In this document: one piece after another, positions 12,156 through 21,494 of the stretch
How positions within the stretch are numbered: position 1 is the stretch's first letter
How the letters are laid out: each line of letters opens with the position of its first letter
Source: Cardinalis cardinalis
Taxonomy: Eukaryota; Chordata; Aves; Passeriformes; Cardinalidae
Assembly: GCA_014549065.1 (NCBI GenBank)
Contig: JACDOX010000218.1
Span: 849,536-913,535 of the forward strand
Direction: 5' to 3'
Length of the DNA: 64,000 nucleotides
Notes under the pieces: model-generated
Database searches by the model: none
What the model was told of the DNA's origin: nothing
What the model saw: the letters and a program-made list of their open reading frames with translations, nothing else
Translations under genes and position numbers: made by a program

Positions 12156-12649
12156 GCCGGTATATTCTGGTGGGCTTTGTTTGCTTGGCTCTTTTATCCA
12201 TGAGTGGTGATGGCAGTCAGGGAGTGAAATTCTGCTCTGAACTTCCACAGCCTGTGCCCTGCCTTTCTTTGTGCAACATTTCCTGGCTCCTGACTGCAGG
12301 CCCTTCAAAGTAGCAGGGGAGGGTTTTGAGGTGAGTCTCTGACCTCTTCTCTGCATGTTTGGAAGGAGTTGCATTTTTCAGGCTACAGCACTGGCTGTGG
12401 CTGGGCAGGATGTGTGTACATGCATAGCACACAAGTGGGTCAGGGGAAAGATGTTCTGCATGTTCTACATGACCTTGTCATTCAGGCCAGAACACAAATT
12501 CTTGTGGTTTTTGACTTGACCCGATGTAATGGAGCAGCCCAACAGGAGCTGGATGTGGGGGTGATGGCTGTGACTAAGGGTGATGCCAACAGGGGCTGTG
12601 CAAGATGCTCTGTCCCCAGAGCCCAGGGCTGCAGTACCTGCTGACAACA

Positions 12650-12935
12650 GGTTGTCCTCTTCTCCCAGGCAACCAGTGACAGGACCAGAGGACATGGCCT
12701 CAGACTGCATGAAGGGAGATCAAGGTTGGAGATCAGGAGGGCTTTGCTCACTGAAAGAGCTGCCAGGCATTGGAACTGGCTTCTCAGGGATGTGGTGGAG
12801 TCACCATCACAGGAGTGCTCGAGAAATTATGTGACACTCAGTGTGATGGTCTAATTGACCATGTGGAAATTGTTCAAAGGTTGGACTCATTGGTCCTGGA
12901 GGTCTTTTCCAGACAAAATGATTCTGTGACAATGG
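12650..12935 (+). mobile_element. CR1 LINE 3' fragment, sense
   Basis: It carries diverged CR1 3'-end features in order: GACAGGACCAGAGG, GGAACTGGCTTCTCAGGGA, GGTGGAGTCACCATC, then the terminal GGTTGGACTCATTGGTC and GGAGGTCTTTTCC block ending ATGATTCTGTGA. The 5' end is truncated and its boundary is approximate. No coding part of the reverse transcriptase is evident. Confidence 0.75.
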
Positions 12936-13098
12936 CAGGATCCACTGACAGACCTAAACAAGGTAAGATGGTGGACCAGGTCTGGGGGAGTCCTGCTGTG
13001 AACAGCAGGGGACTGGACCGGAGATGGAGCTCCCTTGAGTGTTGCTAAAAGAATTATCCAGTGTACAGTGTCAGAAATGGCCTTATCTTCAGCACAGG

Positions 13099-13784
13099 TG
13101 TCTTGGTTTGGAAAGACAGGAGTCTGCTAAGGAAGGCAGGACCCTCCCTGAAATGGAGAATGTAAACCCTTCCCACCTCTGAATTACTATAGATTTTAAA
13201 TTAAGGGGCTCTCAGGCAAAAATATGGAAACAGGAAATCACAGTTCTTTAATAGGGAAAAGAAAAAAAAACACCAAAAGGCTAAAATAAACAATGCAGTA
13301 CGCTAAAACAACACTGACAGAGTCAGAACCCAACCTGATACCCTGTGTGTCAGGGTGTTGGTAGCAGTCCAACTGGAGGTGTGGCTGCAGTCCTCCTGAA
13401 GTGTCAGGTGTGGTTCTGTTAGAGCAAGGGGGATCTGTAGAGAAGGATGTAATCTTCCTCCAAAGATCCAGTGGAAGAAGAGGCAGCTGCTGTTCCTCTG
13501 GGGAACAGAGTGGAGAAAGCCCTACGGGTGTCTCAAAACCTCTGGATTATGTCTGGTAGCAATGCTTGGCTCCTCCCTCTGGGCGGAGCATCTCACAATG
13601 GGATGTTATAGTTCTTATCAGTCATGCAGTGACATTCAATAGCCTGTTATCAACAGATGTCCCCTCCCAAGGGAGATGTGAATGTGGTCACTCAAAGAGA
13701 GAGATAAGGCAAACTGCCCACTTGGCAAAGGTAATCTGCCATACAGATGGTAATTGAAAACATCTTGCATTGCAATCTTCAACA
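13099..13784 (-). mobile_element. Solo LTR, copy A of the shared ERV LTR family
   Basis: In minus orientation the copy ends TTTCCAAACCAAGACA and shares the family core GGAGGAGCCAAGCATT. It closely matches the copy at 53418-54097 over its full length. Flanking pentamers ACAGG (13094-13098) and ATAGG (13785-13789) differ at one base and may be a decayed 5-bp target duplication, as expected for ERVL-type elements. The poly(A) signal position reads ATTAAA. There is no internal retroviral sequence on either side, so it is a solo LTR. Confidence 0.85.
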
Positions 13785-16204
13785 ATAGGCCTGGGGCTTT
13801 TTGGGGGCCTCATATGGGGCTGCACACAACACCTGGCCCCAGTGAGAGCTGGAACCCTGGAGCTGAGCTGGGCCCATGGACAGGGGATCATGGTTCTGGG
13901 TCCCCAGGTGAGACTGGCAAGGCCATTGAGGCCTCAGGTGTCCTCAGGTCTCTGAGAGCCAGAGCTCTGTTAATACATCTCAAGATTTAGGCAGGTTTTG
14001 TTTTTATGAAAAAACACTAACTGGTCAACGTGCTGTCATAAAGAATAGTTTGCAGTTGCCTTGTCCAAGAGAAAGCATAATTACAATTTTCTTGCTATTC
14101 AACAGCCTTTTTGAAAAATGGCATGAAAATTGCATTGGTCAGAAACCAGTGAAAATAATATACCAGTGAAGTGTGTGTATGAGAAATGACACAAAATAAT
14201 GATGTGAGTGATTGGTTGGTCTTTTTATAGGATGGCTGAAAATGCATCTTCCCAAATACACAAATTGGAGGAGTCTGAGAAGGCCCAGGAGGATGTTCTG
14301 TCATTCCAAGCCAAGTGTCCATTGTCATATTCTCATGGATTTCTCTTCAGATCCCTCTGTGAGCAGTTGATTAGCAAAACATCAATTCTGCTATCAAATA
14401 AGTGATGCCTCTGAATGCTAATACACACATCTTCATTTGAAATATTATTTCTCCTCAAAAGAGCCTCAATAAGGAAATCTAAGTGGGAGTTACTCATGAA
14501 TGATTAGCACTTTTTTTTTATGCTGCCCAAAAAATCTGTATATTCTTCTGGTTTTAGCTTAGGAAAAATAAAAAGTCCTATATTGATCCCTTATAAGGAG
14601 AAACTCTCATTAGGGCCGCCTGTGTATGAAGGGGTGTGCCACTGGAGTTGGACCACAATATGAACTCTTTTTAGCCCAGTCTTGTGAGACCTTTCAGGGA
14701 TAACAATGAGGGGAATAAATGGCAAAGATCTAAGCCCTTGCTTTAACCTATCCCACAGTGAGCACTAGGGATATCTAGTCAAGATGTAGGAAAGGGCATT
14801 CAAACACACTTTTTCACAGGTATTTTTTAATGTGTCTTTGAAAACTTGTGCTGGATGTTAGCAAAGGTTGCTTTCTGCTGGCAGTTTTATTGTTTCAGCC
14901 AGGATTTGAAATGATAAAATACGATTAAAGAAGTTTCTAAGCACTATTTCTATTTCAACCACAGTTGGGAAATTCTGCTTGTCTACTTGGGTGTTCCTGA
15001 AACTTCTAGCCCCAAACTGCAGATGCAAGAAGTCTGCATGAGATGAATTGTTTTACAACTCGTAGTATATCAATCTTGGAGGATCCATGAACTCCTTCTG
15101 AGAGGCCATAAAAGATAATTATCATCAGGCTGAAGTGCCCTAAACAGATTTGCATTTCCACTGGAAGGAGTATAAGGATCTACAAATGCAAAAAAAAAGC
15201 CTTGAATGAATCCCTTAAATAACTCTGCCTACAAGGAACTCATCATGTCTAAAGTTTATCCTTGGCCGTAATTTACATATTGAGACAGGAGCTGGACTTA
15301 GTTTTGGTTTTTGTTCTGTATCCCTGAGCTGATTCTCTAATTATGATGGTTCTTCTCTCAGACAGGTGCTAATTTTGATTTTTTCCCTCTCTGCCTGGGC
15401 ACTGAGGTTAATTTCTGCTACTCTATAAAACCTGTTTGAAATTAGCCAGTAAGTCCTAAAGCTGTTGGAGGTGAGAAAGGCTCTGTGTGTGTGTGCCCAT
15501 CCACATATGTGGATGTGTTAATAAGCTGCTTAAGCTTCATTTCCTTACAGAACAAAAGTAACAACCTGAGAAAATCAGACTAAAAATTATTTTTTAATTG
15601 AATAGCTGTAGAAACAGACATTGGATCAATTAAGCAGCCTATTGTTTTAATTGTAGCTGTCTTATCTCTCTAAAAAAATAACTACATATCTTACGGTTTA
15701 GACAGACGACTTTTAACAAAACTTAGGATAATTTATATTAAACAATACTAAAATTTGAAATTAATGAACTTTGACAGAAAAAATAATAAACTTCAACCGA
15801 ATACCAAACTGATAAAATCTAATTTAAGAGCACTTAGACTAAAAGTAATGAAACTTAAGTGTTCCTACGATCAGGTCAAGTTAACATATTGAAGTTTAAT
15901 ATCTATAAATGTTTCAAGTTATTTTGATACTATTAATACAGAAGGTACTGAGAATTTGAACAATGCATGCTTAAAATAAAAACAGAATGATCTTGCTGAA
16001 GGAATTACAAGGAGGGTGTGGTAAAGTCATTGTAATATTATGTGATGTAGATATGTGCATAGATAAGAGCAAAAAATTTTAATTATTGTAGTAAAAGCTA
16101 GCAGCATTGCGCCTGTGTCATGGTGTTCACAAACAGCTTTGCATTCCTCCAAAACTGTGAAAAACTGTAAAAATCACATTCCCCCCACCCCCCCAAGATC
16201 TTAT
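13785..16204. other. AT-rich intron-like DNA between LTR A and the CACTIN copy
   Basis: No gene or known repeat was recognised. From about 15580 to 15990 the sequence is extremely AT-rich, with A clearly outnumbering T on the plus strand, and contains no convincing open frame. A cytosine-rich run (CCCCCCACCCCCCC) lies at about 16181-16195, just beyond the expected 3' end of the CACTIN copy. Confidence 0.5.
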
Positions 16205-18680
16205 GGCTAAAAGAACACTTGTTTTATTTATACCAGAGTCTCAGGGCCAGGCCTCGGGGCCCTGCCTGGAGCAGTGTCTATGCTGTGTGATGATGCCCCC
16301 AGCCCACCCCTGGCAGATGTCCGAGGGCGCTGAGCAGCCCCTCACTGGCGGTACCGGTACCGCTTGAAGTGGAACCAGAGCTGGAAGATGCCATTGGCAA
16401 ACTGGCAGCGGAAGCCGTGGTGCTGGGAATACTCCCACTCCCTGCCGACAATCTTGAAGGTGATGTCCTCATAGGGTGGTCCGGCATGGAAGCGCAGGAT
16501 GGCAAAGTCCTCGCTGTCCTGGCAGGCCTCCAGGAAGGACTCAGGGACTGAGAGCTTGTCAATGAGGTTGGGGTAGAAGATGTTGAACTTATAGCCCTGC
16601 GCAGTCTTGGGTGGGGGGTTGTCGATGTCATAGTGGGTCTGGTTGTACTTGTTCCACTCTAAGCCTTTTTGCACACAGTTGAAGAAGCGGGGCTTGCGGA
16701 GCTGGTACTTGTCAGCCCACAGATAGGCCTTGCCTGTGAGCGGCATCTCCACGCTGAGCTGTGCCTCGTCCATGCCCATGTCCTCCTTAGCCTTTTGGAA
16801 GTAGACGTTCTGGGTGTTCTTGGAAGCATTGCCTGTCACCTGGAGCTGCTGGCGCAGGAGCAGCAGCTGATGAGTGTCCTCCTTGGCCTCCAGCGCGTGG
16901 GCATTGCAGGGCAGCTCGCTGGGGCCCAGCAGCCGGGGGCTGTACTTGCCCACATCGTAGTCATCCAGGCTCTGCTGGATCAGATCCTCCTCAATCAGCA
17001 TAGCCTCCCCCTCNGCCTATCCCTTGGCCTCTGTGTCCTGCTCTGACTCTGAGGATGGCCCTGGCTGTGCCTTAAGACTCTCCTCAGGATGCAGCCTGTT
17101 GCTGAGGGAAGCTGGCTCCTGCTTGATGATGGGGAAGAGTGGTTCACGCTCCACACCCTGCTCTTGCTTCAGCTTGTGGAGCTTCTGACGCAGCATGTCC
17201 TGATGCTGCTCCTGTAACCTGGCCTGAGCCATGTCAGCCTTCAGCTGCTGCAGAAGGCTTTCCCAGTACCCGGTGTCCAGGTTGGGCCCTCCTGCCTGGA
17301 TCTTGCTCTTGATGCCCTGGTACAGAGCTTGCAGCTGGTTGTAGGTCTTCCCCTTGAACACGGCCTCCACATCTGAGCTGACTGAGGCATTGACACCATC
17401 ACGATGCTCCCCTGGTCCTCCTTTGCTAGAGGTATCCAGCTTGTGGAGCTTGGCTATCTCATCCTCCGTGATGATGGTCATGTCCCTCCAGAAGTCTGTG
17501 TTCTTCCCTTGCCTCCAGCTCCATGTACACCTGGATGTCCTCCACCAGGTCTTCCATGTCAGAGATGGCCAAGCCGTTTAGGAAGGTGTAGGGCTCGTGC
17601 ATCTCCACAGCCAGGTCATTGTCCTCTGCGCTGATGTACTTGGCCAGAAGATCAATGGGTTTCGCCCTCCCATCCTGAATCTGGATCTTAGACCGCAGCT
17701 TGGCCTGCTGCAAGTGGAAGTTGTCCTCTTGCTCTTCCCAGGTTTTGAAGTGCTCTGCCTCTTTCTCCTGCTGCAGCATCTCCAGCTCCTGCTCCCGCAT
17801 GGTTTTTTCCCGTTTCCGCTCCAGGTGCAGCTGCTTCACCTTCTGCAGCTCCAGGCGATTGTCCTCCTGGATTTGCTTGATCCTCTCCTTCAGGTCCTTC
17901 TCATCCAGATGGCGGATCCCTTTCTTTTTCAGGGCCTTGCCCCAGATGAATGTGCTTAGTAGGTTTTTGTCCCCAAAAGGATTGTCAATGTTGGTGTNTC
18001 CCATGTACTCCTTACCCCAGCCCATCTTCTCCTGTTTCTTTCTCTCCTTGGCCTCCTTCTTGGCCAACCTCTGTGCTTGCTTCTCCTTGGGTGTCTCCAA
18101 GGCCTTCAGCAGAGTTGCCTGTTTCTTCTCTTCTTCCCTCAGGCTCAGCTGCTGCCCCAGCTCTTCCTGGGGACATGGTGGGGCAGGGGAGCTGATGGAG
18201 GACACAGAGGACTTGGATCCATCCCTTCTGTGGTGCCACTCCTGGCTCTGTGCTGCCCTGTCCTGCCCACGCTCCAGGCTGGAGCCGGAGGAGCAGCCCC
18301 AGGACCATAAGCACTGTTTCCTCTGGTCCTTACAGTGCTGGTCCTGGCTGCAGCTTCTTTTCTTTTTCCATTTCTGTCTCTCATTGGCAGAGTCTGAGCC
18401 CAAACTTGGCTCTTGGCACTGGCCCTGACTAGCTCTTGCTGTGGTGTAGCTGCCCGCAGCTCCTGGACTGCAAGCACCCCTGATCCTGTTCCTGTTNCTT
18501 GTCCAGCTCCCTTTCCTGCTCTGAGTGGCTGCCTTGGGCTGGGCTGCACAGCCTGGAGCCCATTGGCAGCAGCAGCTCTGTACCAGGGCCTTGCTGCTTG
18601 GGTCCTGCTCCACTGGCTGGTTCTTGTTTGTGTTTTTGTGCTGTCTCACAGCTGGTCATAACTGTAGTCTTCTGCTACTT
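16205..18680 (-). pseudogene. CACTIN: CACTIN processed retrocopy, disabled
   Basis: Cactin is a conserved nuclear, spliceosome-associated protein also linked to NF-kB-type signalling. Here nearly the whole protein is encoded without introns, although vertebrate CACTIN is multi-exonic. Recognisable parts in order are a degraded Arg/Ser-rich N terminus (18649 to about 18180), the KKEAKERKKQEKMGWG segment and central cactin domain (about 18080-17020), the DLIQQSLDDYD motif, and the C-terminal cactin domain ending FQLWFHFKRYRYRQ then TGA at 16344-16342. Two lesions break it: an extra base at about 17512, after YMELE, and an in-frame TAG at 17019-17017. Many Arg positions in the N-terminal region have become Gln, Trp or Cys, as expected from CpG decay. 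The copy is much more GC-rich than its flanks. The 3' UTR with AATAAA is present, but no poly(A) tract follows. The exact 5' boundary with the adjacent LTR is uncertain. Confidence 0.93.
16223..16228 (-). terminator. CACTIN retrocopy poly(A) signal AATAAA
   Basis: AATAAA on the minus strand lies about 115 bp past the cactin stop codon, a plausible inherited 3' UTR end. The following minus-strand bases contain no A-tract and run instead into a G-rich stretch. The retrocopy therefore lacks a visible poly(A) tail, either because it was lost or because it never had one. Confidence 0.65.
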
Positions 18681-19398
18681 TGTCTTGACTTGAAAAAACA
18701 GATGTGTGCCAAGGAAAGTAGGAGCTGCTCTTGAAATGGAAAATGTAAACCCACTTCTTCTGAATTGTTGTAATTTTGAAATTAAGGGGCTCTCGGGCAA
18801 AAATAGGTGAGTAGGGATAATAGTTTTTGTTAGAAAAAAATTAAAATATAGTAATACCAACTAACACTGACACAGTCAGAATAAAATCTGACACCTTGTG
18901 GGTCAGTGGGTTGGTATTAGTCCCATTAAATGGTGGCTACAGTGCTCCTGCAGTGACAGCTGTGGTTCTGTTGAAGCAGTGATCTTGTAGAAGGGTGTCG
19001 TCTTCCTCTGAAGATCCAGTGGTGTTGTAGATGGGCCTGGTCTTCTTCTGGGAATCTAGTGGAGAAAACAGCTGCTCCTCTGGGAATCCAGTGGGAAAAG
19101 GCTGGCTGTGGTGTTCCACGTCTCAGATTATATCTAGGTAGGCATGCTTGGCTGCTCCCTCCGGGCAGATCATCTCCCAATGGGATGATGCAATTTTATC
19201 AGTTGTGTATTGACACTCAATGGCCCATTAGCAGAAGATAACTCCTGGAGGGCCCCCAGAGGGAAGGTTGGTTGTGGAAGAGATAAAGAAAACTGTTCCA
19301 CATTGTTTTAACAGGTGGCCCAATTAGCAGCAGATAACTGCCTGACTTCTAACAAATGCCAATACAACACACACCCCCAGCCATATCCTGCACTTGCA
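18681..19398 (-). mobile_element. LTR copy B, immediately 5' of the CACTIN retrocopy
   Basis: Same LTR family as copy C at 57474-58143: both share the tracts around the cactin-distal end (CAGCAGATAACTGCCT, then AACACACACC). The minus-strand 3' end reads TTTTCAAGTCAAGACA and lies about 31 bp from the first cactin-like codon, in the same orientation as the cactin reading frame. The poly(A) hexamer position is mutated. The outer boundary is approximate. TACTT before the element and AACTT near its other end are a weak possible target duplication, which would favour an independent solo-LTR insertion. Confidence 0.85.
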
Positions 19399-20963
19399 AC
19401 TTAAAATATTTGTAAATTCATTTTCTGAGTTTAGTCTCACTGTAGGCTGTGGCTCACAGCACACCTGACTGCTACATCAAGGCATTCATCTAGTTGTGTT
19501 TGGGTGGGGTTTTTTTTAAACTATGTATTGTCCTGATTTACAGACCTTTGTCCAATCTGTCCTGGACTGAGAACTGCCAGAACCATTATTGCAAACTCTA
19601 CTTTAAACGCCCAAACTTACTATCATATAGAGTAAAATTGTTTGCAAGCAAGTGTGGTTTTTTTTGCCAACAGATGCATAGAACTGGGGTCTTTTCAGCA
19701 AACTTTTTTCCTTTCATGTATGGCTATAGATGATTTTATATAAATGAGTCAAGTATGGTTTTTATCTTTTAAATGATGTTTATTTTAATAGCTACTAGCT
19801 GGCTAACTTTTTTCTCCAAGAGAAAAATCATTGTTTTTTTTTTTTTCTGGTAATGTGTAGCTGATGGGATTGTAGCTTAATTCCCTGCTGTAGCCATGAA
19901 GGGGGATCCCAGGGTGCAAAGCTCTGGCATGGGTAAAATGAATTCATCACTGGGGATAGTCTGTAAGGCATATGCTCCCAAGTTGGTTAAATGTCTCAAA
20001 TAACATCTCCCTTGCTATTTGATTCAGGGGAAACAGCCTTGGCTCTCTTTGCAGGGGCTCTGATGATGTGCGTCAGTGGGGAAATTTGAGGAGGTAAATG
20101 ACCACAGTTCATCAGCAGCTCCTCTTTTACATCATGTTTCTGATCAGCGGGTATGCTTCTCCTGATGAGCTGCAAATGTGTACTTAATATTATATTAGCT
20201 ATTAAATCCCAAAGTCAACAGTGTCCCTGGTAAGTTCAGAACATTCAAAACATTACGCTGTATTTTAAAAAAAAGCAGTAATTTTTTTTAGTGTAGAAGA
20301 AGCCTTATTAAAATATTTACAGATATTTTTATGATGCTGTATTGTTTTCCAAAAGCAGTGATCAACTGCGATGGATATGTTTGTCTGTCGTCATTCTCCA
20401 CCCCCTGTAGCCACCAGTTCCTCTCCAAGAGGAGAAAGTGTTTCTCCTTTTCCAGATCTGGAGAAGGCCCAGACTTTTAATGCTCTGCTATAAGTGTGCA
20501 TTGGAGCCTGGGGACCAAAAGCAGATGTTAGAGGCTGTTGGGGCACTGTGGTCTCCTTGCAGCGTGGTGAAGGGGATTGTCGTGTTAATGTCCCATCTCC
20601 TCCCTGTGGAACACCAAGAGGAGAGACCCCTCAGTGCTTCCTGTAGCTGCCAGCCTGCTTAAACCCCTCAGCAGGAGAGAATGAACACCTCTTTTTGTGT
20701 GCCACCCTTTTCATCCTCTCTGTCACAGCGTAAGAGATTTGCAATAATAACTGCCAGGGCTGTTGACTGTTGGGTTTGTAACATCTGGATTTGGGCTTTA
20801 TGAAGCTCAGCAGGCTTAACTCTTGAGTCCAGGTAATGGACTGCTGCCCCCATGGAAGTGACATGAGCTCGCTGTGGAAATGACAGTGCACTTACAGTAG
20901 GGAATGAGGGGCCTGATCCCGATTTAACAGGGAGAAGCTTCCCTGTCGGGTGAATTAGGCTCC
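19399..20963. other. Non-coding stretch, nothing recognised
   Basis: AT-rich DNA without a recognisable gene or repeat family. A 39-bp segment at about 20055-20092 lies between a TTTGCAG acceptor and a GAG|GTAAAT donor and is open only in a phase-2 frame. I regard it as chance. Confidence 0.5.
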
Positions 20964-21494
20964 TGTCCTAGGTTAAAATTTAAAGATGTATTCTATTCCC
21001 ATCCTCAAGAGCTGTTGAAACCAGGAGGGGCGTTGTTTTTTCCTTATCTCCTNTTAATGGGCTCATCAATTCCTTGCCCCATGACTCAGAGATAACTCTC
21101 TCCAGGAGCTGTTTCTGTTCAACGAGTAATCAAGGACCCACTGCATGACTCGGAACAACACCAGCCCATTGTGAGATGCTCTGCCCAGGGGAGAGGAGCT
21201 AAGCATCCTCACCTGGATATAATCTGGGGTTTGGGACAGAACAGGCAGCCCTTACCCACTGGTTTGCCAGAGGACAAGAGCTACCAGATCTTTTCTATGG
21301 GATCGCCACTTCAACGAGAGCATTTCATCTGGACTGCTGCCTCCACCCTAACTAGCAGGGTGTCGGCTTGTATTCTGACCCTGTCCGTGGTTTTTCTTTT
21401 GTATTATTGCATGTACTTTGGTTTTTTTCCTTTTCCTAATAAATTGTGTTTGTGACTTGGAGTCTCTCACTGGTTTTGCTTTCAAACCAGAACA
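20964..21494 (+). mobile_element. Solo LTR, copy F, sense orientation
   Basis: Starts TGTCCTAGG and ends TTTCAAACCAGAACA. Internally it has the family core GAGATGCTCTGCCCAGGGG followed by a CACCTGGATATAATCTG block, and an AATAAA at 21438-21443 about 50 bp before the end, as in an R/U5 region. Flanking pentamers GCTCC and GCTCT match at four of five positions, consistent with a 5-bp target duplication. It is a more diverged member than the antisense copies. Both flanks are unrelated to retroviral internal sequence. Confidence 0.8.

Noticed and set aside
16369..18660. Plus-strand open frames across the CACTIN copy
   Set aside because: They are antisense shadows of the cactin coding sequence, which is clearly identified on the minus strand.
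13099..19398. A single 6.3-kb provirus bounded by LTRs A and B with the cactin copy inside
   Set aside because: A and B are different sub-types, A has its own possible target duplication, no polypurine tract precedes A, and the intervening 13.8-16.2 kb shows no retroviral coding sequence.
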